DNA of 64,000 bases, taken from positions 1-64,000 of the forward strand of contig DASYEQ010000135.1 in the NCBI GenBank assembly GCA_036498945.1. Direction: 5' to 3'. The position numbers were made by a program, and so were the translations under genes. The stretch is from JAQGMJ01 sp036498945. GTDB taxonomy: Bacteria; Pseudomonadota; Gammaproteobacteria; Burkholderiales; JAEUOS01. Below are positions 35,086-43,863 of the stretch, one piece after another (within the stretch, counting starts at the first letter, position 1; each line of letters starts with the position of its first letter). Below the pieces are notes generated by a model. It ran no database searches, was not told where the DNA came from, and worked only from the letters and a program-made list of their open reading frames with translations.

Positions 35086-35765
35086 AGCGGCAGATCTTGG
35101 GTTTCGTTCAGCAGCTCGCGCAACAGCGGCAAGGTGACGGCGCGCTTGGCGGTGAGCGAGGCGGTATCCAGCGCTTCAACGATACGCATCAGCGTCGGCA
35201 TGTCGCGGCGCACGTGGTTGAGCATGTAGGTGGCGACGTCTTCCGGCAGGCGCATGCCGCGCGCCTGCGCATGCGCCAGCAGGGCCGCCTGCTTTTCCGC
35301 ATCGGTGAGGGCGACTACTTCGAGCGACAGGCCCCAGGCCAGGCGGCTTTGCAGGTCGGCGCGCAATTGCAGTTGCGGCGGCGGCAAGGGGCCGCTCACC
35401 AGCAGGTACGCCGGGGTTTGCGCCGCGCGCGCTTCGTTGTAAAGGTTGAAGAGGGCAACCTGCCCGGCCTCGTCGAGGGCATCGCAGTTGTCCAGCGCCA
35501 GGTTGGCGCCAGGCATCACGCCGGCGAGCGAGGGGCGTTCGCGGGCATCGACATACGCCGCATCGTGCGCCGCGCACCAGGCGCGCAGCAAATGGCTGCG
35601 CCCGCTGCCATGCCCGCCCCAGAGGTAAAGGGCACGCGACCCGGCATCGGTGCCGAAGCCTTGCAGTTCGGCCAGCACCGCCGCATTGCCGCCGGTGACG
35701 AAATTGCCGAAGGTGGGCGGCGGAGCGTCAGCCAGGCCCAGCAGGAGTTGTTGCGGCGAAGCCAT
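35082..35765 (-). CDS. hda: DnaA regulatory inactivator Hda
   Basis: 227-residue DnaA-like AAA+ protein that, with the sliding clamp, stimulates DnaA-ATP hydrolysis after replication starts. The N-terminal QQLLLGL matches the clamp-binding motif of Hda. The P-loop is the Hda variant GGHGSGRSH. There is no DNA-binding domain IV. It lies 4 bp downstream of the AI-2E permease gene. Confidence 0.94.
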   Translation of the reverse strand: MASPQQLLLGLADAPPPTFGNFVTGGNAAVLAELQGFGTDAGSRALYLWGGHGSGRSHLLRAWCAAHDAAYVDARERPSLAGVMPGANLALDNCDALDEAGQVALFNLYNEARAAQTPAYLLVSGPLPPPQLQLRADLQSRLAWGLSLEVVALTDAEKQAALLAHAQARGMRLPEDVATYMLNHVRRDMPTLMRIVEALDTASLTAKRAVTLPLLRELLNETQDLPL

Positions 35766-35769
35766 CTAT

Positions 35770-36828
35770 CTACTTGGTGTAAAACGGGCTGGCGAGATAA
35801 AGCGCCTTCAGGTGACGCAGGCCGACCAGCAGGATCGCGCTTGCCGGCAAGGCCAGCAGCACGCCGAAAAAGCCGAAAATCTGCCCGAAGGCCAGCAAGG
35901 CGAACACCACCGCCAGCGGATGCAGGCCGATGCGTTTTCCGACGATGCGCGGGGTGAGGAAAAAGCTTTCCAGCACCTGGCCGATGCCGAACACCACGGC
36001 GACCACGATCAGCGCATGGGTCACGTTCCCCTGCAGCAGGGCCACCAGCAAGGCGATCGTAAGCCCGGTGCCGAAGCCAAGATACGGCACGAACACCAGG
36101 CCGCCGGTAATCAGGCCGATGGGCAGCGCGAAATCCAGGCCGCCGATCCACAGCGCGAACGAGTAATACAGGATCAGCAGGCCCATCACCGCCGTCTGGC
36201 CGCGCAGGAATTCCGCCAGCACCGAATCGATCTCGCGCGCGATCTCGCGCACCTGCGTGTGCCAGCGGCGCGGAATGGCATTGTCGATCGAATTGATCAG
36301 CTTCGGCCAGTCCTCCAGCAGGTAGAACAGCACCAGGGGGATCAGCACCACGTTGGCGACAATGCCCACCAGCGCCAGGCCGCCTAAGCGCAGCGAGGTG
36401 AGGATGCGTGCCGACAGCCCGTCGGTGCTTTGCCATTGCTCGCTGATGAAATTCTTCACGCTTTCGGCGTCGAACTGCACCTCCCAGCCCCAGGCGCGCA
36501 GGCGCGGCGCCACCACCTCCTCCGCTTTGGCGAGCAGGCCCGGGATATGCTGGTAGAGCTGGTTCAACTGTTTGGCGACCAGGGGGCCGACGATCAGGAT
36601 CATCAGCAGCACCGCCACCAGCAGGGCCGCCACCATCAGCGCCGCGCCGACAGCGCGCGGCACCTTCTTGCTCTCCAGCCAGTTGACGCCCGGATTGAGG
36701 ATGTAGGCGAAGATCGCGCCCGCCAGGAAAGGCGTGAGGATGGGACTCAGGTAGTAAATGAATACCAGGAACGCCAGCCCGAGCGCGGCCCATATCACGG
36801 TTTGCAGTTTTTCTTCACGCAAAGGCAT
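35770..36828 (-). CDS. AI-2E family transporter
   Basis: 352-residue membrane protein of PF01594 with eight predicted helices: two N-terminal pairs, a soluble helical region (about 90-150), then four C-terminal helices with the family signature GGLVFVPYLGFG and FFLTPRIVGKRIGLHPLAVVFALL. Characterised members export autoinducer-2 or act as sodium/proton antiporters; which applies is unknown. The start at 36828 begins the protein just before the first helix; no Shine-Dalgarno was seen. It is the first gene of the operon to panC, divergent from purM across 219 bp. Confidence 0.9.
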   Translation of the reverse strand: MPLREEKLQTVIWAALGLAFLVFIYYLSPILTPFLAGAIFAYILNPGVNWLESKKVPRAVGAALMVAALLVAVLLMILIVGPLVAKQLNQLYQHIPGLLAKAEEVVAPRLRAWGWEVQFDAESVKNFISEQWQSTDGLSARILTSLRLGGLALVGIVANVVLIPLVLFYLLEDWPKLINSIDNAIPRRWHTQVREIAREIDSVLAEFLRGQTAVMGLLILYYSFALWIGGLDFALPIGLITGGLVFVPYLGFGTGLTIALLVALLQGNVTHALIVVAVVFGIGQVLESFFLTPRIVGKRIGLHPLAVVFALLAFGQIFGFFGVLLALPASAILLVGLRHLKALYLASPFYTK

Positions 36829-37047
36829 CGGGGCGGAGGAGGAGGGCGGGTCGGTGGAGCGCCAGGAGGCGCGGCGGGGCGTGAGTGACAGCGTCCGGGT
36901 TAAAATTACGCCCTGCCCGTCATTTTCGGGCCGGGCCTTGCCCGCGCAGCGCGATTTTACCCTGTCGCCCGCGCCCCGGCGGCCCGGCGGAAATTTGCCG
37001 GTTCTACCGCCCCGCCGCGAGCTTTCGCGTTTTAGCCCCCTTTCCCC

Positions 37048-38082
37048 ATGAGTTCTTCCTCCCTTTCCTATCGCGACGCCGGCGTGGACATCGATGCCGG
37101 CGACGAACTGGTCGAGCGCATCAAGCCGCTGGCCAAAAAGACCATGCGCGAGGGCGTGCTGGCGGGCATCGGCGGCTTCGGCGCGCTGTTCGAAGTGTCG
37201 AAAAAGTACAAGGAGCCGGTGCTGGTCTCCGGCACCGACGGCGTCGGCACCAAGCTCAAGCTGGCATTTCACCTGAACAAGCACGATACCGTCGGCATCG
37301 ACCTGGTGGCGATGAGCGTCAACGACATCCTGGTGCAGGGTGCGGAGCCGCTGTTCTTCCTCGATTATTTTGCCTGCGGCCGGCTGGACGTGGATACCGC
37401 TGCATCGGTTGTCGGCGGCATCGCGCGCGGTTGCGAACTCTCGGGCTGCGCGCTGATCGGCGGCGAGACCGCCGAAATGCCCAGCATGTACCCCGACGGC
37501 GAATACGACCTCGCCGGTTTCGCCGTGGGTGCGGTGGAAAAGAGCAAGATCATCGATGGCAAGAGCATCGTCCCCGGCGACGTAGTGCTGGGCCTGGCCT
37601 CTTCCGGCGCGCATTCCAATGGCTACTCGCTGGTACGCAAGATCATCGAGCGGGCCAACCCCGACTTCAAGGCCGATTTCCACGGCCGCCCCCTGGGCGA
37701 TGTGGTGATGGAGCCGACCCGCATCTACGTCAAGCCGCTCCTGGCGCTGCTGGAAAAGATGAAGGTCAAGGGCATGGCGCACATCACCGGCGGCGGCCTG
37801 GTGGAAAACGTGCCGCGCGTGCTGCAGGACAATCTCACCGCTGTCCTGCATCGCGACGCCTGGACCATGCCGCCGCTGTTCACCTGGCTGCAACAGCATG
37901 GCAACGTGGCGGACGCCGAAATGCACCGCGTGTTCAACTGCGGCATCGGCATGGCGGTGATCGTCGCCGCGGCCGACGCGGATCGCGCGATGGCCGAGCT
38001 CAAGGCGGCGGGCGAGACCGTGAATCGCATCGGCGAGATCGCCGAACGCACCCAGGGACAGGCGCAGACCGTGGTGGCTTGA
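37048..38082 (+). CDS. purM: Phosphoribosylformylglycinamidine cyclo-ligase (AIR synthetase)
   Basis: 344-residue enzyme of purine synthesis (EC 6.3.3.1). The conserved GVDIDAGDELVERIK, GGFGALFE, SGTDGVGTKL, GIDLVAMSVNDI and GGETAEMP motifs and the C-terminal ITGGGLVENVPRVL are intact. It stands alone, with a promoter presumably near 36895-36912 (TAAAAT) that is weakly defined, and ends in a strong terminator. It is divergent from the AI-2E/hda operon, the usual Burkholderiales order. Confidence 0.97.
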   Translation: MSSSSLSYRDAGVDIDAGDELVERIKPLAKKTMREGVLAGIGGFGALFEVSKKYKEPVLVSGTDGVGTKLKLAFHLNKHDTVGIDLVAMSVNDILVQGAEPLFFLDYFACGRLDVDTAASVVGGIARGCELSGCALIGGETAEMPSMYPDGEYDLAGFAVGAVEKSKIIDGKSIVPGDVVLGLASSGAHSNGYSLVRKIIERANPDFKADFHGRPLGDVVMEPTRIYVKPLLALLEKMKVKGMAHITGGGLVENVPRVLQDNLTAVLHRDAWTMPPLFTWLQQHGNVADAEMHRVFNCGIGMAVIVAAADADRAMAELKAAGETVNRIGEIAERTQGQAQTVVA

Positions 38083-38100
38083 GCGTTTCCCGCGTATACC

Positions 38101-38128
38101 AAAACGCCCCGCGTCGCGGGGCGTTTTC
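38101..38128. terminator. Bidirectional intrinsic terminator
   Basis: A perfect 12-bp stem, AAAACGCCCCGC (38101-38112) and GCGGGGCGTTTT (38116-38127), has a 3-base loop, with A and T tracts on both sides. It separates convergent purM and the hydrolase gene and should work in both directions. Confidence 0.9.
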
Positions 38129-38148
38129 TTTGGTGCGCGCGAAGCGGT

Positions 38149-38874
38149 TTACTGCGCCATCAGCAGTTCCGCCGTTTCCTTCGGCATCGTCACCATGGCG
38201 TCGTGGCAGGTCGGCAACTCGACGTATTTCCACTTCTTGTCCGCTTTCAGCCGGCCCTTGAGGCCGTTGAAATCGGAGTAGAAGGGCGTGGTGCAGTCGA
38301 TGTAGGTGCGCGGCAGCGCCGCGGCGCCGCCGCCCTTGGCCAGTTCCGGCAGGGCGACGAAACTCAGGTAGGTGCCATAGGGATGCGGCTTCAGGTTGCG
38401 GTCCACCCAGGCCAGGTCGGCGGCGTCGGTAACGCCGAAGGCGCGCGCCTCGGGCAGCGGCATCGCCAGGCCCATGCCGGCGCCGCGCGCCTGCGCGTGG
38501 CGCGCGGCGATCTTGTCCGATTCGTGGAAATTGCTCCAGCGCCAGCCGTCTTCCGGCACCAGCGCATCGAGATACACCAGGCGGCCGATATGGCCGGTGC
38601 CGTGCAGCCGGTCGGCCGCACCGGTGATGGCGATGCCGCCATAGGAGTGGCCCACCAGCACCGCGTCCTTCACTTCATAACGCTTGCACAGGTTGGCGAC
38701 GTCCTGCACGTGCGTCTCCAGCGTGATCTGCGGCGACAGCATGTGCGCGTGCTCGCCCATGCCGGAAAGCGAAGGCGTCAACACCTCGTGTCCCTTCGCA
38801 CGCAATAGCGGCGCCACGCGCTGCCAGCACCAGCCACCGTGCCAGGCGCCGTGGATCAGGATGAAAGTGCTCAT
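38149..38874 (-). CDS. Alpha/beta hydrolase (salicylate esterase-like)
   Basis: 241-residue alpha/beta hydrolase. The oxyanion-hole motif ILIHGAWHGGWCW (residues 5-17) and the nucleophile elbow GHSYGG (Ser77) are like those of plant-type methyl-salicylate and hydroxynitrile lyase-related esterases. The catalytic His is probably in TCHDAMVTMP near the end. Substrate unknown. AAGGAG lies 6 bp upstream of the ATG at 38874. The start overlaps the miaA stop (ATGA), so it is the last gene of mutL-miaA-esterase. Confidence 0.9.
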   Translation of the reverse strand: MSTFILIHGAWHGGWCWQRVAPLLRAKGHEVLTPSLSGMGEHAHMLSPQITLETHVQDVANLCKRYEVKDAVLVGHSYGGIAITGAADRLHGTGHIGRLVYLDALVPEDGWRWSNFHESDKIAARHAQARGAGMGLAMPLPEARAFGVTDAADLAWVDRNLKPHPYGTYLSFVALPELAKGGGAAALPRTYIDCTTPFYSDFNGLKGRLKADKKWKYVELPTCHDAMVTMPKETAELLMAQ

Positions 38875-39812
38875 GAAGTCTCCTTGAGAAATTTTGCGGT
38901 GGCGCTGCGTGCCTGCGCATGCAGGTCGGCACGCAGGCAGTCGAGGCGCGTCAGGCCGGGCATGGAACGCAGCCACGTCAACTGGCGCTTCGCCAGTTGC
39001 CTGGTCGCTATGATGCCTTGTTCGCGCAATTCCATCCGGCCGATGCGCCCGTCGAGGAACTCCCACGCCTGGCGATAGCCGACGCAGCGCATCGAAGGCA
39101 GCCCGGGGTTGAGCGCAAAACGCTCGCGCAGGCCGCGCAGCTCGTCGATCAGCCCGCTGCTAAGCATGGTGTCGAAGCGCAGGGCGATGCGCTCGTGCAG
39201 CGCGGCGCGCTCGGCGGGCTCAAGCGACAGGCTCAGCAGCTCGAACGGCAGCGGCTCCGGCTCCCGCCCCAGGGAGTCCGACATCGGCCGCCCGGTCAGG
39301 CGGATCACCTCCAGCGCGCGGCCGATGCGCTGCGAGTCGCCGGGCTGCAGGCGCTGCGCGGTGATGGGGTCGAGTTGCGCGAGTTCGCCGTGCAGCGCCG
39401 GCCAGCCGCGCGCGGCGGCCTCGGCCTCGATCTGCTCGCGCAACTCGGGGTCGGCCCGCGGCAGGTCGTCCAGCCCGTCGCGCAGCGCCTTGAAGTAGAG
39501 CATGGTGCCGCCGACGATCAATGGCAGCTTGCCGCGCGTACGAATCTGTTCCACCAGGCGCAGCGTGTCTTCGCGAAAGCGTGCTGCCGAATACGCCTCG
39601 GTGGGATCGATGACGTCGATCAGATGATGCGCGACACCGGCCCGCTCGTCCATCGTGGGTTTTGCGGTGCCGACGTCCATGCCGCGATACACCAGCGCCG
39701 AATCCATGCTGATGATCTCGGCGTCGAATTCCTCTGCCAGCGCGATCGAAAGCCCGGTTTTCCCCGAAGCAGTCGGGCCGACGACGGCAATGACCGGCGG
39801 CAATGCGGGCAT
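38871..39812 (-). CDS. miaA: tRNA dimethylallyltransferase
   Basis: 313-residue prenyltransferase (EC 2.5.1.75) modifying A37 of tRNAs that read UNN codons. P-loop GPTASGKT at residues 12-19, DSALVYRGMDVGTAKP and the conserved LIVGGTMLYFKAL segment are all present. It is 6 bp after mutL, the common mutL-miaA order. Hfq, which follows miaA in many proteobacteria, is replaced here by the esterase gene. Confidence 0.97.
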   Translation of the reverse strand: MPALPPVIAVVGPTASGKTGLSIALAEEFDAEIISMDSALVYRGMDVGTAKPTMDERAGVAHHLIDVIDPTEAYSAARFREDTLRLVEQIRTRGKLPLIVGGTMLYFKALRDGLDDLPRADPELREQIEAEAAARGWPALHGELAQLDPITAQRLQPGDSQRIGRALEVIRLTGRPMSDSLGREPEPLPFELLSLSLEPAERAALHERIALRFDTMLSSGLIDELRGLRERFALNPGLPSMRCVGYRQAWEFLDGRIGRMELREQGIIATRQLAKRQLTWLRSMPGLTRLDCLRADLHAQARSATAKFLKETS

Positions 39813-39818
39813 CAGCGC

Positions 39819-41642
39819 CTAGCGCCCGCGCATGAACAGGCGGTCGAGGTCGGACATGGCGAACTGGTACCAGGTCGGCCGCCCGTGGTTGCACTGGCCG
39901 CTGCGTTCGGTCTCTTCCATCTGCCGCAGCAGCGCATCCATCTCGGGCACGGTCAGGCGCCGGTTGGCGCGCACCGCGGCGTGACACGCCATGGTGGAAA
40001 GCAGTTCGTCGCGATGGCGCTTCATCACCTCGCCACTGCCGAATTCCGACAGTTCGCGCAGCACGTCGCGCGCCAGTAGCTTGGCGTCCGCATCGGTCAA
40101 CAGTGCCGGCACCGCGCGCACGGCGAGGCTGGCGCCCGAGAGCGGCACGATCTCGAAGCCGAGCGACTGCAACGCCTCGGCATGCTCCTCGGCTGCCGCC
40201 ACCTCGATTGCTTCCGCGGCGAAGGTGACGGGAATCAGCAGCGGCTGGGTGGCGATGGCGCGGGTGTCGAGGTCGGTCTTGAAAGCTTCGTAGAGGATGC
40301 GCTCGTGCGCCGCGTGCATGTCTACCAGCACCAGCCCGGCATGGTTTTGCGCCAGGATGTAGATGCCGTGCAGTTGCGCCAGGGCCTGGCCCAGCGGCAT
40401 GTCGCTGGCCGGCAGTTCGCGCGCCGCGGGGGCGTAGGCCGCGGCGGCTTCGGCGGCGTACTGCGCGGCGCCGCTGGGCATGGCTGCCGCCGCGCTCGCC
40501 GCGAACGAGTAATAGGCGGCGGGCGCCTGCGCCAGGCCGAGGCCGCCCTGCTGCATCGGCGTGAATACCGGCGCGCGCCAGCCGCCTTCGCCATCGTTGC
40601 CGTCGGGCCGGCGCAAGTCTGCCGGCGTCAGCGCGGGCGCGGCATCGGGCACCGGCGTCTCGGCGGCGCTGCCCGCCAGGGCCGCAGCCACCGCACGCAT
40701 CACGTACTGGTGCACCGACTGGCTGTCGCGAAAGCGCACTTCGATTTTCGCCGGATGCACGTTCACGTCCACGCCCTGCGGCGGCATGTCGAGGAACAAG
40801 GCATAAGCGGGGTGCCGGTCGCCGTGCAGTACGTCCGCATAGGCTGCGCGCACCGCGTGCTGCAACACCTTGTCGCGCACATAGCGGCCATTGACGAAAA
40901 AGTATTGCGCCTCGCGCGAAAGCTTGGCCGCGGCCGGATTGCCGGCAAGGCCCTGCACTGCCAGCGGCCCGGCGTTCGCCTCAACGCGGCGTGCGCCGTC
41001 GGCGAATTCCGCGCCCAGCACATTGCCCACGCGGGTTACCGCGCTTTCCGGCTTGAAATGCATGCTGACGCGGCCGTTGTGCGCCAGCGTGAAGCCGAGA
41101 TCCGGGCGGGAGAGGGCGATGCGCCGGAACACCTCGGCGCAATGCGCATATTCGGTCTGCTCGCTTTTGAGGAACTTGCGCCGCGCCGGCACGTTGCCGA
41201 ACAAATCTTCGACGTCCACCACCGTACCCGCGCCCAGCGCCGCCGGGCGGGCTTCGGACTCGCCGCCGCCGATCGCGCACGCCTCTGTCGCACCCAGCGC
41301 GCGGCTGGTGAGCGTCAGGCGGGCGACGGAAGCGATGGAGGCCAGGGCCTCACCGCGAAAGCCGAGCGAAGCCACCTGTTCCAGTTCGTCCAGGCTGACG
41401 ATCTTGCTGGTGGCGTGGCGCAGCAAGGCGAGAGAAAGCTGCTCGCGCGCGATGCCGTGCCCGTCGTCGGCCACGCGCATGCGCTTGACGCCGCCGGCTT
41501 CCAGCTTGACGTCGATGGCGGTGGCGCCGGCATCCAGCGCGTTTTCCATCAGCTCCTTGAGCACCGAAGCCGGGCGCTCGACCACCTCGCCGGCGGCAAT
41601 CTGGCTGATCAGCTTGTCGGGCAGCAGGGCGATGGCGCGCAT
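39819..41642 (-). CDS. mutL: DNA mismatch repair protein MutL with endonuclease motif
   Basis: 607-residue MutL. The N-terminal GHKL ATPase has ELMENALDAGAT, DDGHGI and GFRGEALASIASV. The middle linker (about 340-420) is Ala/Pro-rich. The C-terminal domain contains DMHAAHERILYE, which fits the endonuclease motif DQHA(x)2E(x)4E with Met in place of Gln, as in Neisseria, plus ACHAAVRAN and CNHGRPT metal-site motifs. So it should nick DNA itself, consistent with lineages lacking MutH. It is the first gene of mutL-miaA-esterase and divergent from dedA. Confidence 0.96.
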   Translation of the reverse strand: MRAIALLPDKLISQIAAGEVVERPASVLKELMENALDAGATAIDVKLEAGGVKRMRVADDGHGIAREQLSLALLRHATSKIVSLDELEQVASLGFRGEALASIASVARLTLTSRALGATEACAIGGGESEARPAALGAGTVVDVEDLFGNVPARRKFLKSEQTEYAHCAEVFRRIALSRPDLGFTLAHNGRVSMHFKPESAVTRVGNVLGAEFADGARRVEANAGPLAVQGLAGNPAAAKLSREAQYFFVNGRYVRDKVLQHAVRAAYADVLHGDRHPAYALFLDMPPQGVDVNVHPAKIEVRFRDSQSVHQYVMRAVAAALAGSAAETPVPDAAPALTPADLRRPDGNDGEGGWRAPVFTPMQQGGLGLAQAPAAYYSFAASAAAAMPSGAAQYAAEAAAAYAPAARELPASDMPLGQALAQLHGIYILAQNHAGLVLVDMHAAHERILYEAFKTDLDTRAIATQPLLIPVTFAAEAIEVAAAEEHAEALQSLGFEIVPLSGASLAVRAVPALLTDADAKLLARDVLRELSEFGSGEVMKRHRDELLSTMACHAAVRANRRLTVPEMDALLRQMEETERSGQCNHGRPTWYQFAMSDLDRLFMRGR

Positions 41643-41729
41643 GGGGACGGATTATACGGCGGCAGCCGTCATCGGCCAGCAGTGCGGTTTGTGTATGATG
41701 CGCCCACTCTCGCCATGCCCCACAAGACA

Positions 41730-42386
41730 ATGGACGTACTGCTGCACTTCGTCGACCTCATTCTGCATCTCGACAAATACCTGGACCTGATGATCCGGGA
41801 ATACGGGACCACGGTCTACGCCATCCTGTTCGTCATCATCTTCGTCGAGACCGGCCTGGTGGTGATGCCCTTTTTGCCCGGCGATTCCCTGCTGTTCATC
41901 GCCGGCGCCTTTGCTGCCACCGGCGCGCTCTCGTTGCCGCTGCTGATCGTGCTGCTGATCATCGCCGCGGTGCTGGGAAACACCAGCAACTACTGGATCG
42001 GCCGCAAGATCGGCCCGCGCGTGTTCCAGTGGGAGAATTCGCGATTTTTCAACCGCAACGCCTTCGACAAGGCACATGCCTTCTACGAAAAGCATGGTGC
42101 GATTACCATCATCGCCACGCGCTTTTTGCCCTTCCTGCGCACCTTCTCGCCGTTCGTCGCCGGTGTCGCGGCGATGGGGCACGGCCCCTTCCAGGTCTAC
42201 AACACCATCGGCGGCGTGCTGTGGATTGCGAGCCTGACGATTGCCGGCTACTTCTTCGGCAACATCCCGGTGATCAAGGACAACCTGACCTTGATCATCG
42301 TCGCCCTGATCGTGATTCCCGGCCTGCCGGCGCTGTTCGTCGCGTTCCGCGAGTGGCGTGCCGCGCGCGCGCGCCGCGCAAGATAA
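41730..42386 (+). CDS. DedA-family membrane protein
   Basis: 218-residue DedA/SNARE-associated family protein (PF09335). VETGLVVMPFLPGDSLLFIAGA and the amphipathic TRFLPFLRTFSPFVAG segment with its key Arg residues are typical. DedA proteins take part in proton-motive-force balance and undecaprenyl-phosphate or phospholipid flipping. The start at 41730 (MDVLLHFVDLILHLD) aligns with E. coli DedA; an in-frame ATG at 41715 is the alternative. It is divergent from mutL across about 90 bp. Confidence 0.92.
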   Translation: MDVLLHFVDLILHLDKYLDLMIREYGTTVYAILFVIIFVETGLVVMPFLPGDSLLFIAGAFAATGALSLPLLIVLLIIAAVLGNTSNYWIGRKIGPRVFQWENSRFFNRNAFDKAHAFYEKHGAITIIATRFLPFLRTFSPFVAGVAAMGHGPFQVYNTIGGVLWIASLTIAGYFFGNIPVIKDNLTLIIVALIVIPGLPALFVAFREWRAARARRAR

Positions 42387-42408
42387 AAGGCCCGCCGTGC
42401 GGCGGGCC
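42385..42408. terminator. Terminator between convergent dedA and argD
   Basis: A 9-bp stem, GGCCCGCCG and CGGCGGGCC, with a tight 2-base loop immediately follows the dedA stop. An AAAA run on its left gives a T tract in the minus direction, so it serves argD best. On the plus strand it is followed only by CTTCT. Confidence 0.7.
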
Positions 42409-42428
42409 CTTCTACCGGCGCGGGAAAA

Positions 42429-43610
42429 TCAGCCGCGCGCCGTCTTGATCGCCGTCTTCATGCCGGCAATCATCTCGTCGATTTCATCCTTGGTGACGTT
42501 AAGCGCCGGCATGAAGCGCAGCAGCGGTGGCCGCGGCGAATTCAGCAGCAGGCCGTTTTCGCGTGCGATGTTCACCACCTTGCCGCCGATGTCGGCCTTC
42601 AGTTCGAGGGCGCGCAGGAGGCCCACGCCGCGTTCGGCGCCGAGACCCATTTCCTCGGAAGCCGCGGTGAGTTGCTGGCTCAGGTAGTCGCCCATCTTCT
42701 TCACGTTGTCGAGAAAACCCGGCTTCAGTTCCTCATTGATCACCGCCAGGCCCACCGCGCACATCAGCGGGTTGCCGTTGTAGGTGCCGCCCTGGTCGCC
42801 GTGCTCGAACACGCTGGCCGATTCCTTCGCCAGGAGTGCCGCCAGCGGCACGCCGCCGCCAATGCCCTTGCCGAGCGTCATGATGTCAGGCTCGACGCCG
42901 AAATACTGGTGGCCGAACAGCGTGCCCAGGCGCCCCATGCCGGTCTGCACCTCGTCGCAGATCAGCAGCAGGTTTTTCTCGGTGCAGAATTTGCGCAACG
43001 CCTGCATGAATTCACGTGTCGCCGGAATCACGCCGCCCTCGCCCTGCACCGGCTCCAGCATCACCGCGACGGTGTTGTTGGTGGTGAGCTTTTCGACGGA
43101 GGCCATGTCGTTCAGGTCCGCCTTGGGGAAGCCCGGCACCTGCGGCTTGTAGATCACATCCCAGCCCGGCTTGCCGGAAGCCGACATGGTGGCAATCGTG
43201 CGGCCATGGAAGCTATGGTCGAAGGTGATGATCTCGTAGGCGCCGCCTTTTTTCTTCTGGCCCCACTTGCGCGCCAGCTTGATCGCGCCCTCGTTGGCTT
43301 CCGCGCCGCTGTTGGCGAAAAACACGCGGTCGAACACCGAGTTGTCGGTGAGCTTTTTCGCCAGGTCGATCATCGGCTGGTTGTAGAACGCCGGCGAAGG
43401 CGAGATCAGCTTGCCCGCCTGCGCGTTCAGCGCATCGGCGATCACCTTGGGCGAATGCCCGAGGGAATTGACCGCCCAGCCCTGCACGAAGTCGAGGTAC
43501 TTCTTGCCGTTATGGTCGGTCAGCCAGGAGCCGTGGCCCTCGACGAAAATGAGGTCGGGCCGGGCGGTGATTTCCATCAACGCATTGATGGGCTGGTCCT
43601 TGAAGTTCAT
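42429..43610 (-). CDS. argD: Acetylornithine aminotransferase
   Basis: 393-residue class III PLP aminotransferase of the acetylornithine/succinyldiaminopimelate group (EC 2.6.1.11), used in arginine and possibly lysine synthesis. YLDFVQGWAVNSLGHSP, FFANSGAEANEGAIKLAR, HGRTIATMSASG and LICDEVQTGMGRLGTLF are typical. The PLP lysine is in MTLGKGIGGGVPLAA. The start at 43610 has AAGGAA 7 bp upstream. It is separated from the upstream minus-strand gene by a terminator, so it has its own promoter. Confidence 0.93.
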   Translation of the reverse strand: MNFKDQPINALMEITARPDLIFVEGHGSWLTDHNGKKYLDFVQGWAVNSLGHSPKVIADALNAQAGKLISPSPAFYNQPMIDLAKKLTDNSVFDRVFFANSGAEANEGAIKLARKWGQKKKGGAYEIITFDHSFHGRTIATMSASGKPGWDVIYKPQVPGFPKADLNDMASVEKLTTNNTVAVMLEPVQGEGGVIPATREFMQALRKFCTEKNLLLICDEVQTGMGRLGTLFGHQYFGVEPDIMTLGKGIGGGVPLAALLAKESASVFEHGDQGGTYNGNPLMCAVGLAVINEELKPGFLDNVKKMGDYLSQQLTAASEEMGLGAERGVGLLRALELKADIGGKVVNIARENGLLLNSPRPPLLRFMPALNVTKDEIDEMIAGMKTAIKTARG

Positions 43611-43664
43611 GCTTGTTCCTTGTGCCGTAGGTCGCGTGGGCGAGATGTTAAGCCAAAATCGGAA

Positions 43665-43690
43665 ATAAAAAAGCCGCGGAGGCCGCGGCT
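43665..43690 (-). terminator. Intrinsic terminator downstream of the Bug receptor gene
   Basis: The stem AGCCGCGG (43672-43679) and CCGCGGCT (43683-43690) with a 3-base loop is followed on the minus strand by a T6 tract (A run 43666-43671). It lies 174 bp after the Bug gene stop and isolates argD. The stretch 43691-43863 between the stop and this hairpin shows no gene. Confidence 0.82.
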
Positions 43691-43863
43691 GATTCATGAA
43701 ACCGTCACATGCAAAAAGTGACCGTCATCGTCGCGCGCGCGCCTCCCCTTGGGGTACGCGGCGGCGTCGCCCGACAGGCAGCACGACAGGCAACAAAAAA
43801 TCGGAGGTCATGAGGGCATTGTGCGGCGCAGCGCCGGGCTTGTCAAATGGCGCGCGCCCGGTT

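Noticed and set aside
40182..41729. Upstream in-frame extension of dedA
   Set aside because: It would cover mutL antisense and add non-family sequence; the family N-terminus fits 41730.
42429..43610. Assignment of this aminotransferase as a 4-aminobutyrate transaminase
   Set aside because: Length and motifs fit the acetylornithine group better; GABA enzymes are longer and differ around the substrate-binding residues.
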